From: Phoenix dactylifera | Lineage: Eukaryota; Streptophyta; Magnoliopsida; Arecales; Arecaceae | Length of the DNA: 64,000 bases | Reading direction: 5' to 3' | NCBI RefSeq assembly: GCF_009389715.1 | Contig: NC_052409.1 | Coordinates: forward strand, 5,445,775-5,509,774 | Made by a program: the position numbers and the translations under genes | In this document: positions 10,191 through 22,870 of the stretch, piece by piece | How positions within the stretch are numbered: the first letter of the stretch is position 1 | Layout: every line of letters starts with the position of its first letter | The notes under the pieces: generated by a model | The model's input: only the letters and a program-made list of their open reading frames with translations | The model's database searches: none | What the model was told of the DNA's origin: nothing

Positions 10191-13100
10191 AGTCCCTGCC
10201 AAAGATATAGATAAGAAACATGTTTCAAATTGTTTGACAATGGTTTTCTTTTTTCCCCAATTTCCTTAAGCTTCATAGTTTTTTCTTAGTTTTTAAGTAA
10301 TATTTCTGAGTATTTTAAAATTTTTGACCCCTTGTTCTAGACATGGTGCCAAAAAAAATACTATTCTAGGTTTTATATACTTTTTTATTTTGTTTTCCTC
10401 TAATTTTTTGTTGACTTTCATATTTTTGTATTCGTGTTAGTTTTCTAAATATTTTAACTTATACACTGGAACTCTAGCTTTTCAAGACATTCTAGTCTAT
10501 ATGTATTAATACAAATAAAATGTTGTGTACCAGACTATCAGCCTAGATTAGCAGGAATATGTTGCTACCTTTGCAATTAATCTCTTTTCTTTAGACTCTG
10601 AATTGCATGATAATAGATGAATTTGTGTCGCATGTCTGGATATTTATCCCTAGCCAGACATATAGTCAAACTTTCTGTTGGTTAGCATTTGTTGGGATTG
10701 GCTTATGTTTTTCTTTATCAGCACCAGTGTTTATAGAACACTCTTATAACATTGACTCTCATTCCTCAAACATTTTAGGCTAGATAACTTAAAAAAGACA
10801 TTTAAACATCAGAGAGAGGAGTGAGCTTTATTATCTTTAAAATCACTATGGTTGGTTACTTGGTTACTTGGTTACTTGCTAATAATAACTCATCTCAAGT
10901 TACATCAATGCTGGACTTTTGAACCATATATTACAAATGATGGATCCGGCTAAGGGATTAGAATAATGATAATGATTAGGTACAGTTAGTTGATTTATTT
11001 TCCCGACTCAATATGTGGGACTGTCTTTAGAAGTTGGAATTATCACAAAGTAGTGAAAATGGAAAATTTATGGGATTGTAATTTGGAAATATGAGATTTG
11101 ATATTGATTAATTTATTACTGGTAATATCTCTTTACTGTTCTATGTAATTTTGTGCTTTTATCAATTTAGAAAGCATTAGCAGAAATAATAGGGGGAAGG
11201 ATTAAAGATGTCGATTCGTGCCTTTTTGTTGTTGTTGTTTTTTTTTTTTTTTTGGGGGGGGGGGTGGGGGGGGGGGTGTTGTACATTAGATAGTTTTTAG
11301 ATGTTGGACTAACGACTAATGTGCTACTATAAAGTTTCTAGTCATCATTGATGACAGTGGCATGGAAAACATGGTCTCCACCTAACATGCAGAGAAGCTT
11401 AATCTGATGGAGTGTACACCAAAATTTGGCATGGCTTAACAGGCAAAAATGACTTGTCAAAAGTTTGAACTTTAGTTCATCAACCAACATACCAGATGAA
11501 CCATTACACATTATGGAAGGCTATAAATCCTATTAGGAAAATGCAAAAAGTATGATCAGATGGTTTTGTTATGGATTTCTTGTTTGGACCAGTGAGGCTG
11601 ACACATAAGATGTAACGTTTCTCGTATTTAGATGGAGCACTACCAACGAGCTGTCATGTTGAGGAGCTGATAATGATGGAAATAGTGTTAGCACTTAAGA
11701 ACATGTACTCCATAGGGATCTGATAACTTATTTTTTGCATTTATGTTTTTTCTAAGTTGATCTGCATGGTTGGTTTGGTTATGTGGTCTATTTCCCTTTT
11801 GTAATTGATGATCAGACGGTTGTGAGCAAGAGAGGAGGCCAAGTGGATTTTTTCTCCTCTCTTTAGAAGGTTTTGTCTTTCAAAAGAAGCATTTCTTATA
11901 TGTCTGCAATGCTCCTTTTTGTCGAGATGGAGTTACTCAGCATGTGTGAAAGCAACCCCACTGGCTGGCTTGCTGAGGGAAGAGTGGGCATTGAAACAGG
12001 AAAAGTCTCTGCTCCTTTTGGCTGATGTAGATTGTGCATATCTCTACTAGATGTGTGAAACTTGATGGGACATTTATGATCTATTGGCATTTTCTTTGGA
12101 GACCAGGTCATATGGGTTTGTGCAGGTTGTCTTCCTAACCCATTGAGGAAATATCTGCCCTCATGGACCTCTATGGCTCCTGGCTAATAAGTTTAGCTTG
12201 TCGACCTGTTAACCAAGCCTGATATTGAGGGCCTTTTTAACCAAGAGGCGAAGCATAACTTGTTGAGTCTCGCCATTATAGCCGGACGGGATCGAGAGGG
12301 TCCGTTACATCCATCAAATGTATAATTCAATATTCCTAAATGAGAAATTCTGCATTAAGGTTCTGTGTGATGTGGTACCCATGTAAGCCACAAACATTTT
12401 GCTATGGTAACTGTAGATGTATGATTGAATTTTCTTGCATGATGCTTTGGTCAACAGCATGATGTTTTGGTCAACACATATAGTTTCTCACAGCACAGGG
12501 ATATATTCAGTCATGCCTTTAGCATCTTCGGTACTCAAATAAAAGCAGTAGATTTTAGCTAGGAAAGACGATACCTTATCATGGAGACAGAATACTGAGC
12601 CATGAAAAGATTCACAAAACCTCTCAGTGGATTCCTTTGAAGCAACAAATATATGCTAGGGAGGCTTTTTATGTTACTTTAAATAAAACTAGTTGTGATT
12701 AGTTACATGTGTTGAACTTCTAAGTCATGTTTGAATCTTATAAATAGCAAATGGAAAAGTTAAATGCAAGTTAAAGTGGAAGAGTCCATTAAGTATCAAT
12801 TGGTATGTTATATGTTTCTCTGTGTATAACAGTGAATTTAACTTCATAGCTGACATGATGCAGAGTGGAGTAAATAACTTGTACTAGGTTGATAGTTGAT
12901 ACATATCTCGATATGAGATATTGTATGGCAAAATATCTGTTTTCTATTGACAGTGTTAACCTTGGTTAACATATTAAATAATAAATACAGGTTAGTGACA
13001 ACATTATTTGCAGACTAGATCTATGTGGTCGATTGGTAGTTTTGGTTTGGCAGCATGTTGAGCAGGGTGTTTCTTTCTCATCGATCTTTCTTAATACTTA

Positions 13101-13304
13101 AGGGGCCTGTTCATACCTGTGCCTTCTGTTCAAGCTTGATTACATTAAACTGCATGCCGACTGCCATAAAATGGATGCTCATTTGCATGCAGTAATTATA
13201 TAAATTAGTTATCAAACAAGAGTTTATTTTTAACACCTCTTTTATGCATATTTAGCTTTTTACTTTCTGGATGGTTTACTTTCAAAATCTTTGAGTGTTT
13301 GCAG
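10191..13304 (+). other. Rest of the long first intron of the SR45a relic
   Basis: About 3.1 kb of AT-rich intron. It contains a T-run followed by a G-run (11240-11277), a triple ttggttac repeat near 10853-10877, and otherwise only short open frames with no resemblance to proteins. It ends in the acceptor gtttgcag before 13305. Confidence 0.5.
11240..11277. repeat. T-tract followed by near-continuous G-tract
   Basis: About 18 T residues are followed by runs of 10, 5 and 10 or so G residues separated by single T residues. The G part matches the spacing expected of an intramolecular G-quadruplex on the + strand; that is inference only. Homopolymers like this are also where assembly errors are likely. 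Confidence 0.7.
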
Positions 13305-14852
13305 GTATTCATGTTCCCCATCTCCTTATAAGGGTCGCTCTAGATCAAGATCCCGATCTAGGGGCCGGTCCCAGTTCAGGTCCCTGTCTCCCCTTCCCAG
13401 TTCTCAGACACAATCATGAACTGGAAGTCAGAGCGAGTCTTCATGTACGCAGATTTTTCTGTCATCAGATTTAAGATGTTTAGTATATGAATCATTTAGA
13501 CTATTATATTTCTCCAACAAAAACGAATGTCTTGTGTTAAAGTGTATTGCATGCTGTGGCAGGAATGATGCAAGAAATCCTGGAAGTACTCCTTATGTAA
13601 TGGGCCTTTCTTCTGGGGTTACAGAGAGGGACCTCAAGGACCACTTCTCCAGGGAGGGAAAGGTTGGTTTGTGCCAATTTCTTTGTTTTCCTGATTGTAG
13701 TGGACTGGTAGTGTTAATGTCTGTCATTTTTCTTAGGTGGTCTGATGTCATTTAATCGTTGAACCCATACACACATCTCGAAGGTTTGCATTTTTGACTA
13801 CGGACACAAATGAAGACAGCCGAACTCAATCTGTCAGTTCTGGAAGGGCGGTACATAACTGTTGAAAAGGTAATTTTTCACACTATGGTTGCATCGATTA
13901 TTATATGCAGGATCTTTTTGTCTTATACTTTGACTTAGAGGTTTTTGGCTATACTCAGAAAACATTGCATCAGATATGTTGGCTGCAATCAAGATGATCA
14001 GTTCATCCATTTCAACTCAAGTCATACAGCTTGATGAATGGCCAACCTAATGGTTTTCCATGCATCACACCAACCTAGCAAAATTTCCAACTAAACCTCG
14101 GCAATTCACTTTCAATTACAACTACTCAACGGACATCACCTTCTCTGTAATCGGGCGTATATGGTATGTTGCACATAGCATTCATCTGTCAACTCTGCCA
14201 AGCATGTCTTGATTTTAGTGTTTGCTGTAGTCATGAGTGTTTTTTTAAATGTAGAGCATAGTTATAATACTATCAATACTTCTGCCATATGATTTTCAAC
14301 AAGAGCCAGTACTTTCTGTGGTTCACCATCTTCCTCACTGTGTTCGTAATTACATGGTCATCTTGAGCTTGGGGAACCTGTAAAGCGTTAAGGCATTTCT
14401 TGTTTCCTTTTCAGTCAAGGAGGGGATGCCCATGAACACCTGCACCTGGAAAGTACCTTAATATGAGAAGTTCTCAAGACACCACTGAATTTTTGCCCCC
14501 AGCTTAAAATATATGATCCTTACTAAAACTCAAGTGTTCTTCCCGTTAAACCTTGTCATCTAATTTTTGTGTTGTTACTATTTTCCACCTCGCTCATCTC
14601 TGTCCCTTGTCTCTATTTGGCAGGCTATCGACATGATCGTGGAAGATATCGTGGAGGCTGTGCTCGTGATGATTAAGGTGGTGATTATCTGAGATCCTGC
14701 TCACCTTGTAGGGGCGGCCATGATTATTCTCCTCGTAGATCACCTAATGGTCATAGGTCCAGAAGAGAACGAATCAAGGTCCCTACCTTACTCTCCATAT
14801 TGGAAGCCCTGATCGAGGCTATGGGCGTGGTGCAAATGGGTACGCCAGGTGA

Positions 14853-16078
14853 TTCGGGTCCTTCGTCCTGTCTTAGACCCACTAGATCCAGGATATTGAG
14901 TGCTATGGAGATGGTGATTGGGCCCTTGCAGTTGTTTATTTTTTCCTTTCTTCTTTAAGCTGGATTGAGTTTAGTTTATAACACTTTGTGTCATCCACCG
15001 GTATATTCTGCTGTTCTCGCCATCTGTAGTTTTTCTTGCTTTGTTTCAAAATGCGAGACTATTTTTTTGACGGATTAAATTGGTTAACTTTCTGAGGAAA
15101 GTGGAAAAAATTGTTCAGAGATGTGAGTTTACCTTCTGAATGATATTGTTGCTATCTTTAAGCTTGCTTAACGGTCTCCTGCTTTATATTGTGGAATGAT
15201 GGCATGCCAATACATGACAGAATAAAGTGTCTATTGACAGCAGAATGTGTTCAGGAGACAAAAGTAGTTCCTTTCCAACATTCATCTCTGTTCTGCCCCA
15301 TCTCCCTGGTGTTGAATTGAGAAGCATACAGAATTTGAGAGGCCTTTTTGAGTGCAACTCAGATCTCAACAGATAAAAGCTTTAATTACTCAAGTCTAAA
15401 GCAAAAAAGTACACACGAAAACGTTTCTTTCGCTCATTCTGGCAGGCTGCATGGTGCCGGTTGAAGAAGGCGAGATTGGAGATTCTGTGACACTTGTGTT
15501 AACTTGGCACCAAGTATCATGGTAGGGAACTTTGACTTTAAGGCCAAAATTCTGGACTACTCATTAAAAACATTAACTGCACAAAATATTGGACGAATTT
15601 CTAGAATGTTTCATATAGTTCACTTGCAAAACGTAGAGAAAAACAATAATTGAACTTGGGAAAAAATAATTGTAAGTGTATATTTTATGATAGGGATTAA
15701 TCTCAAAAGGTGTTGATCCAATGAGGTGACAAAAATATTCTTAAACTAGATGAGTTATTTAAGTTCGTTCTGTTTCATCCATTAGACCTGCCGTTACAAT
15801 GGTAAATTTCTTATACCATGTTTCGGCTGTAAGATTTTGAATCAAATTCTTGGCAGTGTTTGCATCCGGAAATCAGGAAAAAAAGTCGCGATTTGTGGGA
15901 TTTATCATATAATAGTTGATAAAATTTGAAATAAAAGTTTCACCTACTTCAGTTTCACTATTTTAACCTCAGTTTCCCAGGAGGTGAAGTCAAAAGTCCT
16001 TGAGAGCGTGGGAAGTAATGCTGCAGGCAAGTCCGAAGTCTTTTCTTAGAGAAAAGAAAAAAATAGAAAACCATCTAA
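14853..16078. other. Downstream flank of the SR45a relic, no gene seen
   Basis: Contains the probable 3' UTR of the SR45a relic (tail near 14880-15060) and then AT-rich sequence. Short open frames here, for instance on the minus strand near 15184-15369, lack recognisable motifs. Confidence 0.4.
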
Positions 16079-17815
16079 AGACTTGACTCCTGTAGAGTTG
16101 ATGTCAATCTTTTACCCCAACTGAAATCAATTAGATCCTAAACTTAGCCTTATTGAAACCAGCATGATTATAGTTTTGTTGCCTACAGAAACGTCCAGAA
16201 AACAATATTTCACTTTCTAGCTAGGAGTCAAACGAAAAGCTTGATACCAATTTCCTAACCTTAAAAAGAGGAAGAAGAAACTTGCTAACGCTTGCATCTC
16301 ATGTCACTTCTTCACCACTTCCTTTGGGCAACCACATATTTACCACTCAAGTAATTTGTTTTAGAAGTGGATTCAGGCTAGCAATCTCAACGATTCAGAC
16401 TTCACAAAGTTAACAGCACATCTCGCTTTCTCTCTCTCTCTCGCGCGCGCATGAGCGAGCATGCATGCAAGGCATGTCTGCAGAAAGGCGAATGGAACTG
16501 TGCTGGATATTTTTTATTTATTTTTATGACTGATTACTCAAGTGAGATCTTTTGGATCGGTGAGATGGGGTTGCCTTAGACATTTCAAGGTCTGTTGATC
16601 TTTAATATTTTTGGAATATATCTGTACTAAAGTTGTATTAGTTGTCTGTTTATAGACATGAAATTTTGGGAAGCAGATTGATCCAATAAATTGCTTCATG
16701 GACCTTTGAGCTTTTTAGTGATCCCTCGTGCTTGACGCGGCGTCCCGTGAATGAGCTTATTTTAATGATTCACAGCAATGCCTGATACGTCACGTTGGGA
16801 ATCAATTTAGTACCTGCATTGGGTTGTGCAGCTATTTTCTTCAATAATTTGTTCGCTTTCTGTTTCAACAAGAGTACAAAATATATTCAGTTTGTAACCT
16901 ATGTTTACCTGGATTCGTCGTTGAGTTAAATTATCTGTTTAATAAAATAATCACATCTAAATATAAATTTTTGACTCATTTAATAATTAAATTAGATTTA
17001 AGGACTCGACTCGTCTAAGGTTGACATCAATCTTTTACCCCAACTCAAATCAATTGAATCCTAAACTTAGCCTTGATTGAAACCAGCATGATTATAGTTT
17101 TGTTGCCTGCAGAAACATCGCAAAAACAATATTTCACTTTCTAGCTAGGAGTCAAACGAAAAGCTTGATACCAATTTTCTAGCATTAAAAAGAGGAAGAA
17201 GAAACTTGCTAACGCTTGCATCGCAACCAACACGTCACTTCTTCACGGCTTCCTTTGGGCAACCACATATTAAAAGTGGACTCAGGCTAGCAATCTCGAC
17301 GGACCAGGCTGGGTCTCGCTGCTAGACTGAATAGCTTCTTCTGTGGTTGATCACTCAAGTAAGATCTTTTGTACTGATAAGAGGGAGTTGTTTTGAACGC
17401 TTCGAGATTTGTTGTTTACTAATTTTTCTTAATATATTCGTTCTAGAATTGTATGTATAAGACATCTGTTGTAGTAATATATATAAGCGAAAGAATTTTG
17501 GGAAGCAGATTGATCCAATAAATTGCTTCACGGACCTTTGAGCATTTTAGTGACCTCGTGCTTGACGCGGCGTCCCGTGAATGAGCTTATTTTAATGATT
17601 CACACCAATGACTGCTACGTCACGTTGGGAATCAATTTAGTACCTGCATTGGGTTGTGCAGCTATTTTCTTCAATAATTTGTTTGCTTCCTGTTTCAACA
17701 AGGGTATAAAGTATATTTAGTTTGTAACTACTACGTTAATTCGGTTGGATTAAACTATCTATTTAATAAAATAATCAATTTGAATCTAAATTTTTGACCC
17801 ATTTTATAACTTAGT
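16079..17815. repeat. Tandem duplication of about 0.9 kb
   Basis: Copy A (about 16079-16995) and copy B (about 16999-17815) are adjacent direct repeats. Shared landmarks include the tcaatcttttaccccaact phrase (16105 and 17029), the cttgacgcggcgtcccgtga phrase (about 16731 and 17569) and gtacctgcattgggttgtgc (16811 and 17640). Copy B lacks a block present in A that includes a (TC)n(GC)n(ATGC)n microsatellite at about 16430-16470. No protein is recognised in either copy. Confidence 0.9.
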
Positions 17816-20800
17816 AAAATTTAAGTTAATAAATTTTGTTCTATCTTATATCCGACTCTGATCCATATCTAGTCCGACCCCGGTAAAAAGGCACAAACAA
17901 TATAAAGTTTGAAGTTTGGTTGCAATGAATGTAGCATTGTATTAGCCACCAACCTTACCACCTAGGATAAAAAATAACGTAATCATGTCAAATAGGTATC
18001 CACTAAATCTCGCAGACGGCAATTAGCTAATTGCAAATCTCGTCTCTTTCCACACAATTCAAATGCACCAAACTACGCAAAGGCAAGAAAGCAAACAAAG
18101 AGTGCTAACTACTCAACTTTAGCCTTCCCCTCATTAATATAATCCCCTTCTAAAAGGCCGCCTTTTTTTGGGTTTCGGGATATAAGGGGGCCCATGACCC
18201 CCCAAAAAAAAAATCAGTATCTAAAAGGCCGCCCTTATGCCTCAGTATCCATCGCATCTCACCACGTATCCACGTGCCCACGTTACGCGCGGGCGCGCGA
18301 GTTTCGCTTGGCAGCTGGCTTGCGGTGGCGAGTTCTCCTTGTCTTCTACCCCGCCCCCAGGTTCTCTCGGTAGCTCCGCTGCGAATCTAAAAGCCTCAAA
18401 TGAATGCAAATAAAGGGACTCTTCCACCCTTTCTTCTTCTCATCTTCACTCCACGGAGTCCAAGGAAAAAGAGAACAGAGAGCTAGAAAAGGCCAAACTA
18501 AAGATAGGCCATGGCCTTTTCCGTTTGTTTGCACGGCAAGAGAAAGAAGGACATAGATGGGAAAAAGTTGGCAGCTTAATAGGACATAGGGCCTCAAACC
18601 CTTTCCCACCCCTCCCAAGCTTTTTACTATATACGCAGAAACCTAGGAACCAGGGAAAACCTGGCCCGTCCCCACGCCCGGCCTTTGTCCGGGGGCCCAA
18701 AATAAGAGACGAGTTTCGAGAGTGAGGGGACAAAAAGAGAGGGCAGTGGTTTTAGGAAGGCGGTGAGGCGAAATATTGTGGGCTGCCGACGAAACCACCG
18801 TTGGGAGCCGCGGTTTCGAGTGGGTTCCTGGCGTGTGGCCAGCGCGCGTTGTCGGGTAGGGGATTTGGTTGGGCTTGTGGTGTTGGGTTAGCCCACCGGG
18901 GGTGGTCTCGTCACCGCATCCGAACACGACGCAATCGGCTGGATCCTCCTCGTGTCATGCTTGTCATGGCATTTGATGGGGAATTATGTGTTGATTCTCC
19001 CACATGGTTAGCCTAATATGGTTTCGATAATGACATGCATGGTTGCTGCTGTCCAATGTGGTTACAATGATCGTCACATACATGGTTGGTGCTTAATGAT
19101 GATAAGCTCGTCACATGGTTTCGATAATGACCATCATATGTTGATCGTCGCATATGTGGATATGTGTGACATGGTTACGGTGATTATCGTATAGTATGGT
19201 AGGTGCTTAGTGAGAAATTGTCATTCACGGTCATCTTGCATGGCTATAATCATTTCAATAGAGAGATGTTTGTCTCAAATCGGATTCGTCGAAATGCATG
19301 CAGTCTCACGTTCAATGAGCCACTGCATGCCAAATCATGACAGATAAGATTTCCAAAGGTTTAATTACCTGGATGTTGCAGGGAATGTTAATGATGAGAT
19401 CTGCAATTTCTATTGTTGGGAGATTCGATTGCTTCTTTGATGAGAGAAGGATTCGACTTGGCATCGCCAAGGGAGTTTATGTTTAATCTATGTAAGAGAG
19501 AGGACCTAATAGTGTATGGTTGTACTCTTTTGTGAAGGAGTTGGAAGTTTACAACTGTATTTAGGCAACTTAAAACGGGTTTGGTGGAGAGTTACGTTGT
19601 AAAAGAGAAGACAGCCGGGACCATCACGAGACAAGAAATTGGGGATGATTGTATTCTCCTAAAAAGGACTGGTTGAAGTATGTGCCTGAATTGGCGTATA
19701 CAAGAAAACTAGATTTTTCTGAACAAAAGAACATCAAGTCAGTGGTTTCATACTTTGTAGACAGTGTACGAGCATATTTTTTCAACTTGTTAACTTAATG
19801 AGAATCCATATATTAATCGTTAACATATGCAAAGTTATGAACTTGCATATGTAAAGAAGCAAACCCCTTGTGTGAGGAACCATGTATTGCCATCATGCAA
19901 TTGATTTTGAAACACAATTTGATCTTATGGATTGCCATGTCTCTTCCCCATTTCTGTAATGCATGCATGGTGTCTCTGTTTCATGAATCCACCTGTTTTG
20001 GGAGATCTTCATCCATTGATTCAGAAAAAAAGAAAGCCACAAAAGTTCTTGTTGGTCATGGCCTAAGTTTTTTATTTTCGGGAAAACCAAAGTAATCCAA
20101 GTTACAAACAGAATCCAGAACAGTAAGGTAGTACACATGACACTGTGGTTCTCCCATCCTCACTCTTCCCAATTTCATTCATATGAGTTTCGTACACACA
20201 CCTTCTAATGGTTTATAAATATTAAAACTCCAGTAATGGTTTAGAGAATATTTAGCCAGCGGCTACCACAAAAGAGAGCTACGACTACTGGTCTGCAAGC
20301 CCTACATACATCGCCCGCTTCTTTCAAGCCACGTGGTTCTAGTCTGCCTAATAATTAGCTAGGTTAGATTAGCCATAGATTTAGATTGAAATGAATCTTT
20401 TTTTCTTCTTTTTTATGTGTAACAGCAATATATACTAGAGATGATTTCATTCTAGGTTCATGGTGGATTTAGTCGACCTAATAATTACCCTTTCCGAAGA
20501 TGCCAATCACTTACCCTCGGAGAAATGGCTAACCTTTTTCTTTTGTTTATGCCCACCTATCCTTCGGAGATGCCAATACAACTAACAGTCCAACCAATGG
20601 CTCGAGCCTCTGCACCTTGTTGTTACTAGTAAGACACCCGGCAAGTCGTAACGCAAAACCCCACAGCACATGGAGCAACAAAGATAAGATGACGATGATT
20701 GTTTGTGATGACAATGATAAAATGAACCACCTCAAAAAGAAAATAATAATAGAACAAGAGGATAAAAAAAAAGTAATACTTCGAAGGGAGGTTAGGGTTT

Positions 20801-21520
20801 AGGAACAAGAGTTTTCTTAAGCATCCCACGCAAGAATGAGTAGGGTTTAGGAAGAACCTATAATACATTATAATACAACAAATGTAACTACTGTCGAGGG
20901 ATTCTAGTTACATAAGCATAGTGGAATGCTTGTCTATTTGCTTTGATCGAATAATTGAGTCATGGAAATTTCTTATGGGAGCTTCAATTGGCGTTTTTTT
21001 TTTCTTTACAAAAGTTTGGAAACTTCAATTGGCTATTAGACATGTTACTCTAAATTAATTGAGGGACAAGTGTTTACCTAAGTAGTCTACAAGGAGCACA
21101 GAGGACCCAAAGCACGGCGCCATTCCCCAAACCCACATGCACCCTCGGACGAACCCAAGGCTCAAACCCGAGACCAAGTGGTCCCAATAACATACGGCCC
21201 TCTCGGTAGCTTGCCGTGACCCCCCCAACTCTAAAAATATGAGAATGTTATGAGGTACGAAGAACATGACACGGTCCGCGTCCCTTTCGTTTCAAACGGT
21301 CGTGTGGGTCAGACCTCTCCGTCCATGCTCTTTATTTATCACCCCACCAAGATCGCAGATTTCCGTGAAAAAGACTGCAGAATAAAAATAATCATTGAGA
21401 GAGAGAGAGAGAGTTATAAACTTATAATCTTGGGCTATCTATAGATTCCAATCCATTCCAGTATACCTTATTGGACAAATGTTGAATTCATTAATTAGAA
21501 GGAATAATTGTTCCTCTAAG
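17816..21520. other. Intergenic upstream of the bHLH gene
   Basis: Positions 18240-18960 form a GC- and CpG-rich island that starts with ACGT-core elements (cacgtatccacgtgcccacg at 18258-18277). The open frames in it lack ATG starts and known motifs, so I do not call a gene. Positions 19010-19260 contain degenerate repeats of atggtttcgataatgac type. A G-box-like ccacgtgg occurs near 20330, and a (GA)n run at 21396-21413. These last two may belong to the bHLH promoter, but that is inference. Confidence 0.45.
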
Positions 21521-21524
21521 GTTT

Positions 21525-21533
21525 TATATATAA
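21525..21533 (+). promoter_or_regulatory. Probable TATA box of the bHLH gene
   Basis: The sequence tatatataa lies 80 bases before the ATG at 21613. A start of transcription about 30 bases downstream would leave a 5' UTR of roughly 50 bases. Position and composition fit a plant TATA box; not tested. Confidence 0.5.
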
Positions 21534-21612
21534 TTCCCCTGGTTGGTGCACCGCTCACACCACCGCCCTCCTTTTCCTGTAGGCCTCCTTGTCTGAGGCT
21601 CTGGAGAGTAGG

Positions 21613-22870
21613 ATGGAGCTCGATGAGCTTGGATTCTTGGAGGAGCTTCTGGCTCTCAGGGGGGAGACATGGGACACTCTCCCCAATGGAATGAGTGAGT
21701 TCTTCTCCAGTGAAGGAAGCTTGGATTGCTTCCAAGAGAGCCAAGGACTGGTTCCTCCCAGCTTCTCAGCATTCGAAGGCCTCGCGGCGGCGCCGGCGGA
21801 GCCGAGTTTTGATTGCTTGAGCGAAGTCTACTGCCTGCTTGGTGCTGGGTTTGCTGCGGCGGCACCGGAGATCCACTCGTCGTCGGTGCAGTCGGCATTG
21901 GAGGATGGAAAGGCTGGTCGTCCGGTCCATGGTGACGGGCAGACGTCCGTTTGTAAGGTGGAGATGGGGCAGTCGACGCCGGAGGCGCCGGTGGTGCTTG
22001 GGATGGGTGGCCGCATGGACAGGAAGAAGAGGAGAGCCGAGGGGCTGCAGTCGAAGAATTTAATGGCCGAGAGGCGGCGCAGGAAGCGGCTTAACGATCG
22101 GCTGTCGATGCTTCGGTCCATTGTTCCCAAGATCAGCAAGGTAATGCACTAATGCTAAATCTTGGATCCAATTTGGACCAACTTTCTGGTGTACATTCGA
22201 AGTTTTCTTTCCTTGGATTTATAATAGTAGAGTTCGAGACTTGATGTTGGCAGATGGATAGGACTTCAATACTTAGTGACACCATAGATTACATGAAAGA
22301 GCTCCTGGAAAGGATCAAGCGATTGCAGGAAGAGATCGAACTGGGCTCGGAGCAGCCGAATCTACTGGGCATCTTCAAGGAGCAGCTGAATCCCAATGAC
22401 ATATTAGTGAGGAACTCTCCCAAGGTAATCGCTAGACTTAATTTCTGCTTGTCTATGGTTGAAGCCCATGGCTTGGCAACGAGTCTTACCTTGTGAGCTC
22501 TCTTTGTAGTTTGATGTCGACAGGAGAGACTCCGACACCCGAATCGAGATTTGCTGTACGTCGAAGACAGGTTTGCTGCTGTCGACTGTGAACACTTTAG
22601 AGGCCCTAGGGTTAGATATCCAGCAGTGTGTCATCAGCTGCTTCAATGACTTCGGGATGCAAGCTTCTTGCTCCGAGGTAAGATGGTTAACGTTAAGCAT
22701 GGCTTCTGTTGTTCGATTACCTGAATCTGTGTTCGCATTTCTGTGTCTTTAGTTTGTAAACTATGATGTTGGTGTGCTTCCAGGATATGGAGCAGAGGGC
22801 AGCAATAAGCTCTGAGGAGATAAAGCAGGCATTGTTTAGAAATGCGGGCTATGGCGGAAGGTGTTTGTAG
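21613..22870 (+). CDS. bHLH transcription factor, ICE/bHLH93-like subgroup
   Basis: Four exons, 21613-22140, 22254-22424, 22510-22677 and 22784-22870, with GT-AG borders and phase 0 throughout, giving 317 residues. The start chosen is the ATG at 21613 ([16 protein letters not shown]), which matches the N-terminus usual in this subgroup; the open frame extends upstream but without an ATG. An acidic, Gly/Ala-rich N-terminal half is followed by the basic region [16 protein letters not shown] with the DNA-contacting Glu and Arg residues. Helix 1 ends in RSIVPKIS, exon 2 supplies [18 protein letters not shown] (loop and helix 2), and the C-terminus (about residues 225-317) has the ACT-like dimerisation fold seen in this group ([20 protein letters not shown]). 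In Arabidopsis, bHLH93 and its relatives act in flowering and stomatal or cold pathways; the exact role here is unknown. No defects were found. Confidence 0.9.

Larger units (their letters stand above)
7209..14852 (+). pseudogene. SR45A: SR45a / transformer-2-like splicing factor pseudogene
   Basis: A decayed copy of the plant SR45a (Tra2-like, RS-RRM-RS) splicing factor with its introns still in place. Exon 1 (about 7209-7229) encodes ADSPRR, but the ATG expected before GCG is absent. Exon 2 from 13305 continues in phase as YSCSPSPYKGRSRSRSRSRG and then meets an in-frame TGA at 13417. Exon 3 (13563-13662) holds the first half of the RRM, with TPYVMGLSSGVTERDLKDHF (RNP2 altered). Exon 4 (about 13737-13870) has a TGA, a lost base in the H-I-S region and a missing segment before LEGRYITVEK, which is now out of frame. 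Later pieces are at about 14415-14468 (RRG...TPAPGKY type, with a stop) and 14625-14850 (YRHDRGRYRG, DYSPRRSP). Intron retention points to a decayed duplicate, not a retrocopy. It could still be transcribed. Confidence 0.85.

Noticed and set aside
18242..18927. Long minus- and plus-strand open frames in the GC-rich block
   Set aside because: The best frame begins with GTG rather than ATG, the frames overlap each other, and no motif or splice pattern supports any of them.
21589..21612. Eight-codon upstream extension of the bHLH protein
   Set aside because: It would start at TTG; the ATG at 21613 matches the usual N-terminus of the subgroup.
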